A stretch of 5,692 bases of DNA from an uncultured Bryobacterales bacterium (lineage in GTDB: Bacteria > Acidobacteriota > Terriglobia > Bryobacterales > Bryobacteraceae). Below the pieces are notes generated by a model, which did not search any database, was not told the origin of the DNA, and was given only the letters and a program-made list of their open reading frames with translations. Positions 1 through 5,692 of this stretch are shown piece by piece. Position 1 is the first letter of the stretch. Each line of letters begins with the position of its first letter. The translations under genes were made by a program, and so were the position numbers. The stretch is taken from contig CALGAR010000055.1 in NCBI GenBank assembly GCA_937959285.1, positions 1-5,692 of the forward strand. Direction: 5' to 3'.

Positions 1-1052
1 CGCTGCCGGAGGCCTGAAAACCCGGTTGAGAAGGGCTGTAGCGCGATCCGCGCTTCGCCGCCCTTTACCCAATCCCGAACAGCCGCGCGGAAAGCGGCCG
101 TGACGGCGGCCGTTCTGGCAGGGTTTGACCGGACGATCACGTCGAGCCACCAGATGGTCTCTTGCGGTAACCAGGGGCTGCTCAGGTCTGCGCGATCCGC
201 ACTGAAGTTCTGGGAGTACTTTACGGCCGCTTGCATCGTAAGCGGTACCCAGATATCCACGGGCGATTCTAACCAGACGCCGCCGAATCCCTGCGGACCC
301 ACGCCGATGATCGTGAAGCTGGTCCCATTGATGGTAATCGCTTTCCCGATAATGTCCGGCTCTCCGCCGAGACGCCTCTGCCAATACCTGTGGCTGACGA
401 TGGCAACTGGAGAAGCCTTGACAGGACTATCTGCTTCGACCGGGAAGGGCTGGCCGAGGACGGGAGAGTTCCGAAGTGCCCGGAAGTAGTTCGAGGACAC
501 AAGCTGCAGAGCGGCAGGCTCCAGCTCTTGCGTCCCATCAGTCCGCGTATACACTCGGGCGACGCGGCTCATCGCCGCGATCTCGACGTCCTCCGGCGCT
601 CTCTTCTGAAGACGCTGGAACATCGGCCCGGAGAAGCGGCTCCCTGGACCGGCGGTCACAGTAAAGAGTTCGTGCGGGTCGGGGACGGGAAGGGTTCGAA
701 GCACGATTGTGTTCAGCAGCGAGAAGAGCGCTGTGTTCACGCCGATGCCCGCGGCGAGGGTGAAGACAATGGTAAGGGTAACGATCCAATGGTGGCGCAC
801 AGAGCGCCAGGCGTAGCGCAGGTCCTGAAGAATCATGCGGTAGTGTTCCTTTGGAACTTCCAATGCAAGGCTCCGGACCACATCGAACCAGAGTTTCGCG
901 CGATCCCACGGATTTGCCGCATCCCGGTAGCGGTCGATAAAGAGGAGCGTCAGTTCGCGGTCGTACTCGTCTCGGAAGGCAGCCGGATAGAGGTTGAGCA
1001 GGGCACGGAAGATCTTGGCGCTGACGCCCTCGCCGCGCTCTGACTTCGACAC
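1..1052 (-). CDS. ADOP-family (MacB-like) ABC transporter permease, N-terminal part, truncated by the left window edge
   Basis: The minus-strand frame is open from GTG 1052-1050 to the window edge, giving 350 codons of an unfinished protein. Residues about 15-70 form a helical N-terminal region with LYPAAFRDEY, typical of acidobacterial duplicated orphan permeases. At 73-83 comes MILQDLRYAWR, then a transmembrane helix at about 89-118 containing TLAAGIGVNTALFSLLN, the MacB/FtsX-type first membrane segment, followed by LRTLPVPDP. Residues about 125-350 match the MacB periplasmic core (SSNYFRALR, VAIVSHRYWQRRLGG, IIGKAITING, FTIIGVGPQGF). Full-length ADOP proteins usually have about 800-900 residues with a second permease repeat, so more than half is missing here. 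The start is supported by a GGAGGG Shine-Dalgarno at 1067-1062, 9 nt upstream, inside the end of padR. Only 4 nt separate the two genes, so translation is probably coupled. Family members lack their own ATPase; the transported substrate cannot be told. Confidence 0.93.
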   Translation of the reverse strand, partial: MSKSERGEGVSAKIFRALLNLYPAAFRDEYDRELTLLFIDRYRDAANPWDRAKLWFDVVRSLALEVPKEHYRMILQDLRYAWRSVRHHWIVTLTIVFTLAAGIGVNTALFSLLNTIVLRTLPVPDPHELFTVTAGPGSRFSGPMFQRLQKRAPEDVEIAAMSRVARVYTRTDGTQELEPAALQLVSSNYFRALRNSPVLGQPFPVEADSPVKASPVAIVSHRYWQRRLGGEPDIIGKAITINGTSFTIIGVGPQGFGGVWLESPVDIWVPLTMQAAVKYSQNFSADRADLSSPWLPQETIWWLDVIVRSNPARTAAVTAAFRAAVRDWVKGGEARIALQPFSTGFSGLRQ

Positions 1053-1056
1053 CGCG

Positions 1057-1440
1057 TCAAGCCCTCCGGGGAAGCAGGCCCGTGGCTCGCGCGTCGGCAA
1101 GCAGGCGCTCCAGGCGCCGGGCTTCGGCGATAGCGACCGCCCGTCCAAGCTGGGTTAGCCGATAGTAACGGCGCCGCTGATCGTCATGCGCGGGATCGGG
1201 CCGTTCCGTCAACTCCTCGATCAGCCCCTGTTCGAGTAGCCGGCGGATCGAACCATAGAGTGTGCTGGGGCTGAGCCGCAGAGCCCCGTCCGTCCGTTCC
1301 AGAACATCCTGCATGATGGAGTAGCCGTGCCGGTCGCGGTCGGCAAGGGAAACGAGAATGTGAAACGTGTCCCTGTGAAGCGGCAGAAATGACTCAGGCG
1401 CCGGATCCGGAGGAGCATCACTCGTCGAACGTGATCGCAC
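1057..1440 (-). CDS. PadR-family transcriptional regulator
   Basis: This 127-residue protein is a compact winged-helix DNA-binding protein of the PadR family (PadR-s2 size class). The N-terminal 15 residues are probably disordered. The domain starts near FLPLHRDTFHILVSL (18-32), followed by HGYSIMQDV (38-46), the recognition-helix region SPSTLYGSIRRLLEQGLIEE (57-76), and the basic wing DDQRRRYYRLTQLGR (86-100). The last helix (about 101-117) is likely the dimerisation helix. The start is GTG 1440; an in-frame TGA at 1455-1453 leaves no upstream alternative, and no Shine-Dalgarno precedes it. It is the first gene of an operon with the ADOP permease, 4 nt downstream. PadR proteins usually repress their own operon and a linked membrane protein; an inverted repeat beside the start supports this here. 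The inducer is unknown. Confidence 0.93.
   Translation of the reverse strand: MRSRSTSDAPPDPAPESFLPLHRDTFHILVSLADRDRHGYSIMQDVLERTDGALRLSPSTLYGSIRRLLEQGLIEELTERPDPAHDDQRRRYYRLTQLGRAVAIAEARRLERLLADARATGLLPRRA
1062..1067 (-). promoter_or_regulatory. Ribosome binding site of the ADOP permease, embedded in the padR coding end
   Basis: On the minus strand GGAGGG lies 9 nt before GTG 1052. It is part of the codons for the last residues (R-R-A) of the PadR protein. It decides the GTG start: this start retains the conserved N-terminal ADOP domain, which a later ATG (residue 73) would remove. Confidence 0.8.
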
Positions 1441-1446
1441 ATCCGG

Positions 1447-1474
1447 ACTATATCACAAAACGATATATTGGAAA
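1447..1474 (-). promoter_or_regulatory. Predicted sigma70-type promoter of the padR-ADOP operon
   Basis: On the minus strand the extended -10 sequence TGATATAGT (1455-1447) holds TATAGT, five of six matches to TATAAT, with the upstream TG. A weak -35 candidate TTTCCA (1474-1469) lies 16 bp upstream. Transcription would be expected to start at about 1440, at the GTG itself. The -10 is convincing; the -35 is not strong. Confidence 0.5.
1449..1467. promoter_or_regulatory. Inverted repeat, probable PadR operator
   Basis: TATATC (1449-1454) and GATATA (1462-1467) form a perfect 6-bp dyad separated by 7 bases. It is AT-rich within GC-rich surroundings and lies 8 bases upstream of the PadR GTG, overlapping the predicted -10 element. 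A dimeric PadR protein bound here would block the promoter. Binding by this protein is inferred from position and symmetry. Confidence 0.6.
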
Positions 1475-1590
1475 CGGAAATAGTTGTGCGAGCAGCCATG
1501 CCGGCGTCGTTCGGAAGCCTCAAACAGTTTCCCGGGAAGATGAAACGTAGTACCATCGAGCGACAGAACGTTGTTGATCAGCAAGCCCAC

Positions 1591-1596
1591 GGAGAG
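1591..1596 (+). promoter_or_regulatory. Ribosome binding site deciding the start of the lectin-like gene
   Basis: GGAGAG ends 4 nt before ATG 1601. This, together with the signal peptide that begins exactly there, favours ATG 1601 over the in-frame TTG at 1571, which would add ten polar residues in front of the signal peptide. Confidence 0.65.
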
Positions 1597-1600
1597 ACCG

Positions 1601-2260
1601 ATGAGAATTCTCTTGTTCGCATTGAGTGCCATGACATTGTTCGGCCAGGCGACGCAGCAGCAGCGTCCGCCAATGACGTTCTTTGTGACGAGTGTAGGTA
1701 TGGGAGATGGCGCCAACCTTGGCGGGCTCGCAGGGGCGGATGCCCATTGCCAGAAGCTCGCTGAGGCAGCCGGAGCCGGCGGTCTGACCTGGAGGGCGTA
1801 CCTGAGCACCTCGCCTGCCGACGGAAAGCCGGCAGTCAATGCAAGGGACCGAATTGGCAAGGGTCCGTGGCACAACTACCGCGGGACGATGATCGCCCGA
1901 GACTTGGCGCATCTGCACGGTGACACGCTGGAGCTGGCCCGCACTGGAAATCTGATCACCAAGAATAACGCGCTCACTGAGAAGGGCGAGCTCGTGAACG
2001 GTGTGGGCGATAAGCCGAATATGCACGACATTCTTACTGGATCGCAGCCGGACGGGCGCGCCTTCACCGACGGCGCAGACCACACGTGCAACAATTGGAC
2101 AAGCAACGGAGCTGGCTCGGCGCAGGTGGGGCATCATGACAGAAACGGCGGCGGCATCTCGTGGAATTCGGTCCATGCCACCCGCGGGTGCAGCCAGGAG
2201 AATCTAGTGTCTACGGGCGGCGCGGGTTTGTTTTATTGCTTCGCAGTAACAGGCAACTAA
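1601..2260 (+). CDS. Exported C-type-lectin/endostatin-like domain protein
   Basis: From ATG 1601 this is a 219-residue protein. Residues 1-16 (MRILLFALSAMTLFGQ) form a signal peptide with likely cleavage after FGQA. The remainder is one domain with the landmarks FFVTSVGMGDGANLGGLAGADAHCQ within 27-51, TWRAYLST (63-70), ARDRIGKGPW (81-90), HDILTGSQPDG (142-152), CNNWTS (163-168) and a C-terminal block with RGCSQ and GLFYCFAV. This pattern resembles bacterial proteins annotated as lectin or DUF1554-like, which share the C-type lectin/endostatin fold. Four cysteines (50, 163, 197, 213) would fit an outer 50-213 and an inner 163-197 disulfide, as in that fold; this is inference. It likely acts in the periplasm or outside the cell. 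Ligand unknown. It is followed by a hairpin and, 67 nt downstream, by an exported hydrolase on the same strand. Confidence 0.85.
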   Translation: MRILLFALSAMTLFGQATQQQRPPMTFFVTSVGMGDGANLGGLAGADAHCQKLAEAAGAGGLTWRAYLSTSPADGKPAVNARDRIGKGPWHNYRGTMIARDLAHLHGDTLELARTGNLITKNNALTEKGELVNGVGDKPNMHDILTGSQPDGRAFTDGADHTCNNWTSNGAGSAQVGHHDRNGGGISWNSVHATRGCSQENLVSTGGAGLFYCFAVTGN

Positions 2261-2280
2261 GCCCGGCGGTGACGCCGGGC
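2261..2280 (+). terminator. Strong GC hairpin with GUGA tetraloop after the lectin-like gene
   Basis: GCCCGGCG (2261-2268) pairs perfectly with CGCCGGGC (2273-2280) around a GTGA loop, a GNRA-type tetraloop in RNA. The stem begins at the first base after the TAA stop. No run of T follows, so it is not a canonical intrinsic terminator. It may terminate weakly, protect the 3' end of the upstream message, or lower expression of the downstream hydrolase. Confidence 0.6.
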
Positions 2281-2327
2281 CAGGGTCGAAGCACCAGCGG
2301 GACGCCCGGCCATTTGATCAGGAGAAC

Positions 2328-3557
2328 ATGAAGGTAAATCGTGTAGTTGCTTTCGGCAGCGCCGTCGCGTTGTCTTTTGTCGTTTTCGGGCAAACGACGG
2401 CGACGAGAATCAATCAGGTAGGGGCTTACGGCCCCTGGCTTTCTGAGAAGGTGCTCGGGGATGGTCCCGCTTTGCTGTCATTCCGGACGGGCAAATGGAA
2501 GGATGTGCGGGAATGGCGCAAAGTGGCGCGGAAACGGGCGCTCGAGTACATCGCCCCGGTGGACCTGGGCGGCGTTCCCAAAGTTACCGTTACGGGCCGT
2601 ACTACGTATGACGGTCTTGACATCGAATTCCTGTCTTGGCAATTGCCTTCCGGCGGCGGCAGAACGGAAGCCGTACTGCTTAAGCCTGCCGGCGCCCGCG
2701 GGCCTCTGCCGGGAATTCTCGCCTTGCACGATCATGGCGGGAACAAGTTCCTCGGTTGGCGCAAGGTAGCGAGAACGGATTCGAAGCCGTGGGCGATCCA
2801 GGAGAAGCACCAGGCTGAGAACTATGGCGGTCTCGCGTGGGCCAATGAGATTGCCAAGCGAGGATATGTCGTCCTGGCTCATGACACCTTCCCGTTCGCC
2901 AGCAGAAGGGTCATGGTGAAGGATGTTCCCGAGCGGATCCGGCGGGACGGCGTGGACCCGACGCCCGACGATATGGAAGGGATTCGTAGGTACAACCGGT
3001 TTGCGGGGCAACACGAAGACGTCATGGAGAAGAGCCTGATCTCGGCGGGAACGACTTGGCCGGGAGTCTACCTCGTGGAGGACCAGAAGGCGCTGGACGT
3101 GCTCTGCAGCCGGAAAGAGGTCGACCCGACGCGCATCGGATGCGGAGGTCTGTCGGGCGGAGGAATGCGTACTGTGTACCTCGGAGGTCTGGACGACCGC
3201 ATCAAAGTCGCAGTGGCGGTCGGCTTCATGACAACGTGGCGGGACCTGATCCTGGACAAGGCGTTTACGCACACCTGGATGACCTTCGTGCCTCTGCTGC
3301 CGAAGTATCTGGACTTTCCGGAAATCCTTGCCTTGCGGGCTCCGGCTCCGACGCTGGTGCTGAACTGCAAGGAGGACAAACTCTACACGCTCTCCGAAAT
3401 GCAGCGCGCCGACGCCATGATGGCGGAGACCTTCAAGCGGGCCGGTGCACCGCAGAACTATCGGACCATCTTCTACGAGGGAGGCCACCGGTTCGACAAG
3501 GAGATGCAAGCCGACGCGTTCGACTGGTTCGACCGCTTCCTGAAGAAGTCGCGATAG
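2328..3557 (+). CDS. Exported alpha/beta hydrolase (dienelactone hydrolase / acetyl-xylan-esterase-like)
   Basis: This 409-residue protein starts at ATG 2328, preceded by AGGAG at 2320-2324 with a short 3-nt spacing. Residues 1-25 look like a signal peptide (basic MKVNR, hydrophobic core, possible cleavage after GQTTA), so it should act outside the cytoplasm. The catalytic domain runs from about 95 to 408. HDHGG (134-138) fits the oxyanion-hole strand. Ser276 in GCGGLSGGG is the nucleophile-elbow serine, Asp350 in NCKED the probable acid and His387 in EGGHRF the catalytic histidine, so the triad appears complete. An insertion of about 90 residues (150-240), rich in charged residues, separates HDHGG from the nucleophile, as in large multi-domain esterase-like members of this superfamily. 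It probably cleaves an ester, perhaps on a carbohydrate, but the substrate cannot be read from sequence. No separate promoter is evident, so it may be co-transcribed with the lectin-like gene. Confidence 0.88.
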   Translation: MKVNRVVAFGSAVALSFVVFGQTTATRINQVGAYGPWLSEKVLGDGPALLSFRTGKWKDVREWRKVARKRALEYIAPVDLGGVPKVTVTGRTTYDGLDIEFLSWQLPSGGGRTEAVLLKPAGARGPLPGILALHDHGGNKFLGWRKVARTDSKPWAIQEKHQAENYGGLAWANEIAKRGYVVLAHDTFPFASRRVMVKDVPERIRRDGVDPTPDDMEGIRRYNRFAGQHEDVMEKSLISAGTTWPGVYLVEDQKALDVLCSRKEVDPTRIGCGGLSGGGMRTVYLGGLDDRIKVAVAVGFMTTWRDLILDKAFTHTWMTFVPLLPKYLDFPEILALRAPAPTLVLNCKEDKLYTLSEMQRADAMMAETFKRAGAPQNYRTIFYEGGHRFDKEMQADAFDWFDRFLKKSR

Positions 3558-3565
3558 GGAAGCGT

Positions 3566-3589
3566 CGACCGGAAGTTCTCTCTTCCTCG
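3566..3589. terminator. Weak hairpin in the convergent gap between hydrolase and receptor genes
   Basis: In the 36-bp gap, GGAAG (3571-3575) pairs with CTTCC (3582-3586) around a 6-base loop, and CGA (3566-3568) can pair with TCG (3587-3589) with two bulged C. No T-run follows on either strand. Its place between two converging stop codons suggests a shared terminator, but the structure is weak. Confidence 0.25.
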
Positions 3590-3593
3590 AAAA

Positions 3594-5692
3594 TCAAAAG
3601 AGGGTCACCAACGCAAACTGAACGACTCTGGCCGGGGCGGATGTCTCAATCCGCCCGAACCGGGCCGGATTAGACACCAGGGAGAACGGAGCGCCCAGGT
3701 TCACGTTGTTCAGCGTGTTATAAAACTCGCCTCGAAGTTGTGTCTGCAGGCGATCTCGCGAAATGACCCTCTTGATAACTGCCAGATCCAGGTTTGCCAG
3801 ACCGGGAGCGCGCAGCAGGTTCCGTGGCGCGTTGCCGAATGTACCGGGCGCCGCCAGCGCGAACGCCGAGGTGTTAAAGTACTCGGCGATCCGCTCACCC
3901 TTCGGCCGATCGGAGGGCAAGCGGGGGGTGCCCGTGATGTCCGCGAAGTCCTGACCGATACCGCTCATGGCCTGATCGGTTCCGGACCGCACGGAAAACG
4001 GCAGCCCGCTTCGAACAACAGCGATGCCGGCCAGCGCCCAGCCACCGGCTGTGTGGGACCACCAGCCGCGATGCGCAGGCGACGGAATCGACGATACAGC
4101 GGAAGCGACAATCTGATGGCGGATGTCGAAATCTGCCACGGCACGCGCTGCACGCCTGTCGAACGGTATTGCAATCGAAGCTGTCTGTCCTGGTCTCGAA
4201 TCTTCCGAATATTCGTCGATGATTTTCGACCAGGTGTAGCTGGCTTCCAGACTCAGCCCGTTCCCGGATTGCCTTGCCGCTGAAACTTCCAGCGCATGAT
4301 ACGAGGAAGTGCTGCCCGATTCCGTAATCAGTATTCCCGCGAAGTCCTGGTACGGGCGCCGCTGCTGCAAATTCGCAAGGGTTGCGCCGTCCGTATAGCG
4401 GCCATAGTTGACATCGTGTGTGTACGACAGCCTCCGGCCAAGGTTGCCGATGTACGACATCCGGCCAGTCCAGTTTCCAGCGATTCGACGCTCCACTGTC
4501 AGGTTCAGGTTCTCCGAGTACGCCGGACGGAATGTGGAAGCGAAAGCGCCGAACTGGCCGAGCGGTTTCGAAAACAGTACATCCGAAGAGGGCTGAAAGG
4601 GAGCGAATGATTGCGGGAAGGGATTAGGAACATCGCCATACGGGTCGCTGAAAGACACTCCGTAGAGCGTGACTTGCGGGCTGAACGGAGCCGAGTTGAC
4701 GAACCCGTTGTACAGCATGGTGAACTGCGGATGCCAGAAAATGCCGGCTCCGCCGCGCACGGTTGTGGCTCCCCGGAAAGGCCTCCACGCAAAGCCGAAC
4801 CGGGGCGCGAACGATTTCCAGTAGCTATGGAATCCGCCTTGCGGGCAGCCCCGGTCTCCCGCATTCAAGTATCCCGAAGGAGCATTGACGAACCGAGTCG
4901 AATGTGCACCCGGAACGAAACACTGTGTGCGACCTAGTTTGTCCTGATAGGGGATGAACGGTTCCCAGCGCAGTCCGATGTCCAGGGTGAAGTCCGGCCG
5001 CGCGCGCCAATACTCCTGGATAAACAGGCCCCCGCGATGTCCCGTCAAATCCTTATACTCGCCGCCGCCCTGCCAGAACTGATAGACCTCGCCCAGAAGG
5101 AAATCGCTCATGGGGTGGCGGGTCGCCGAACCGTTGAACTCAAAGTTGCCCATCGTGCGGAATTCGTTCCGGATATCGTTGCGGACACGGAGATATTCGC
5201 CGCCAATCTTGAGTTCGTGGCGCCCCGTCATCCACGTGTGCGTGTTCGCAATATGGATGTCCGCGTCACGCTTGTCGTAGTTCCAGCCGGGCCGCGCCAG
5301 AAAATTTCCGCTCACATTTACAAACAGCGACGCCGGTTGCTTGACGGCGATCCCTTTGACTCCTGCGCTCGCGAAATCAATTGGCAAGTCGACCCCGCTC
5401 CAATCGTTGAGTGTCCTTCGCTGCCGAACTGCGAACGTTAAGACGTTGATCCTCTTTGCGGATAAGAGCCACGTATCGCTGACGGTCAGATGCGAATAGG
5501 GCTGAAGGGAGCGGCTAACCGAGGGATCGTACATTGATGCGAGATCAAGCGGGTCGCCGGAAAACGGCCGGTGCAGGTTGCGGCGGAAGTATCTGCCAGT
5601 GAAACGGTGATAATCGGTTTGCAGGTCCAGCCGGCCGATATACTCGTCCTCGGCCGTGCGGTCTTGTATGCCGACCAGGCGCTGGCCGGAGG
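3594..5692 (-). CDS. Oar-like TonB-dependent outer-membrane receptor, C-terminal part, truncated by the right window edge
   Basis: The minus-strand frame is open from the right edge to TGA at 3596-3594, giving 698 residues without a start. An internal ATG at 5534 is not the true start, because the upstream residues (RLVGIQDRTAEDEYIGRLD, then FTGRYFRRN) continue the same beta-strand-rich pattern. Family landmarks follow in order: HELKIGGEYLR (near 5219-5187), DIGLRWEPF (near 4982-4956), NAPSGYLNAGD with two flanking cysteines, FAPRFGFAWRPF (near 4811-4776), SLEASYTWSKIIDEY, and the end block LRGEFYNTLNNVNLGAPF (3737-3684), closing with RVVQFALVTLF. The terminal Phe is the usual outer-membrane beta-barrel signal. 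The missing N-terminus should hold the signal peptide, a carboxypeptidase-regulatory-like domain and the plug; full proteins usually exceed 1,000 residues. Such receptors are highly expanded in Acidobacteriota and are thought to import large substrates, but the ligand is not known. It converges with the hydrolase gene, 36 bp away. Confidence 0.92.
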   Translation of the reverse strand, partial: SGQRLVGIQDRTAEDEYIGRLDLQTDYHRFTGRYFRRNLHRPFSGDPLDLASMYDPSVSRSLQPYSHLTVSDTWLLSAKRINVLTFAVRQRRTLNDWSGVDLPIDFASAGVKGIAVKQPASLFVNVSGNFLARPGWNYDKRDADIHIANTHTWMTGRHELKIGGEYLRVRNDIRNEFRTMGNFEFNGSATRHPMSDFLLGEVYQFWQGGGEYKDLTGHRGGLFIQEYWRARPDFTLDIGLRWEPFIPYQDKLGRTQCFVPGAHSTRFVNAPSGYLNAGDRGCPQGGFHSYWKSFAPRFGFAWRPFRGATTVRGGAGIFWHPQFTMLYNGFVNSAPFSPQVTLYGVSFSDPYGDVPNPFPQSFAPFQPSSDVLFSKPLGQFGAFASTFRPAYSENLNLTVERRIAGNWTGRMSYIGNLGRRLSYTHDVNYGRYTDGATLANLQQRRPYQDFAGILITESGSTSSYHALEVSAARQSGNGLSLEASYTWSKIIDEYSEDSRPGQTASIAIPFDRRAARAVADFDIRHQIVASAVSSIPSPAHRGWWSHTAGGWALAGIAVVRSGLPFSVRSGTDQAMSGIGQDFADITGTPRLPSDRPKGERIAEYFNTSAFALAAPGTFGNAPRNLLRAPGLANLDLAVIKRVISRDRLQTQLRGEFYNTLNNVNLGAPFSLVSNPARFGRIETSAPARVVQFALVTLF

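Larger units (their letters stand above)
1441..1600. other. Divergent intergenic region between padR and the lectin-like gene
   Basis: These 160 bases separate two divergent transcription units. The left 35 bases hold the padR promoter and dyad. The rest has no convincing plus-strand -35/-10 pair; TATATT at 1464-1469 could be a -10 for rightward transcription but has no good -35. A near-palindrome TTGTTGATCAGCAA lies at 1571-1584, just before the ribosome binding site of the lectin-like gene. Confidence 0.5.

Noticed and set aside
390..1043. Plus-strand open frame of 217 codons
   Set aside because: It lies antisense to the clearly recognisable ADOP permease and its translation shows no family motif.
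1401..1410. Perfect palindrome CCGGATCCGG
   Set aside because: It is inside padR coding sequence, short and GC-rich; chance explains it.
1571..1600. TTG at 1571 as start of the lectin-like gene
   Set aside because: It adds a polar stretch before the signal peptide and has no good ribosome binding site; ATG 1601 has GGAGAG at a suitable distance.
1520..2176. Minus-strand open frame of 218 codons
   Set aside because: It is antisense to the lectin-like gene, and its product has no recognisable domain.
2478..3509. Long minus-strand open frame of 343 codons
   Set aside because: It is fully antisense to the hydrolase, which has a complete triad, signal peptide and ribosome binding site. The antisense product is Arg/His/Pro-rich without a recognisable domain, as expected for a GC-rich shadow frame.
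3738..4283. Plus-strand open frame of 181 codons, and smaller plus-strand frames up to 5441
   Set aside because: They are antisense to the TonB-dependent receptor, whose motifs are continuous across the whole region.
5532..5534. ATG at 5534 as the receptor start
   Set aside because: The frame stays open to the window edge and the upstream residues continue the barrel sequence, so it is an internal methionine.
1..5692. Mobile elements, CRISPR arrays, tRNA or rRNA genes
   Set aside because: No transposase-like protein, regularly spaced repeats, or tRNA/rRNA signatures were seen on either strand.

Overview
The window looks like chromosomal DNA of an Acidobacteriota bacterium, most likely of the Solibacter/Bryobacter type. 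Three things point there: a PadR-type regulator directly followed by a MacB-like ADOP permease (acidobacterial duplicated orphan permease), a large Oar-like TonB-dependent receptor, and GC-rich sequence with exported proteins of the kind common in that phylum. The assignment rests on gene content and style only; no rRNA or marker gene is present.

Layout, left to right. (1) 1-1440, minus strand: a two-gene operon, padR-like regulator (1440-1057) then an ADOP permease starting at GTG 1052 and running off the left edge. The permease frame is open through the whole left kilobase. (2) 1441-1600: divergent intergenic region. Next to the regulator it holds an inverted repeat (TATATC-7-GATATA) overlapping an extended -10 element only 6 nt from the regulator's GTG, which suggests an autorepressed, leaderless transcript. 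(3) 1601-2260, plus strand: small exported protein with a C-type-lectin/endostatin-like domain and four cysteines. (4) 2261-2280: 8-bp GC hairpin with a GUGA tetraloop directly after the stop codon. (5) 2328-3557, plus strand: exported alpha/beta hydrolase with an apparent Ser-Asp-His triad. (6) 3594-5692, minus strand, convergent: C-terminal ~700 residues of an Oar-like TonB-dependent outer-membrane receptor, whose N-terminus lies beyond the right edge.

Functionally, the left operon is a regulator/membrane-protein pair in which PadR probably controls itself and the permease. The middle pair encodes two exported proteins, one probably ligand-binding and one hydrolytic; their cooperation is only inferred from adjacency. 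The receptor on the right is a separate convergent unit. I saw no mobile element, CRISPR array, tRNA or rRNA. I did not find clear evidence of an entirely new system; the best second-look items are the leaderless/operator overlap at padR, the intergenic hairpin with an alternative pairing partner, and the lectin-like/hydrolase pair.
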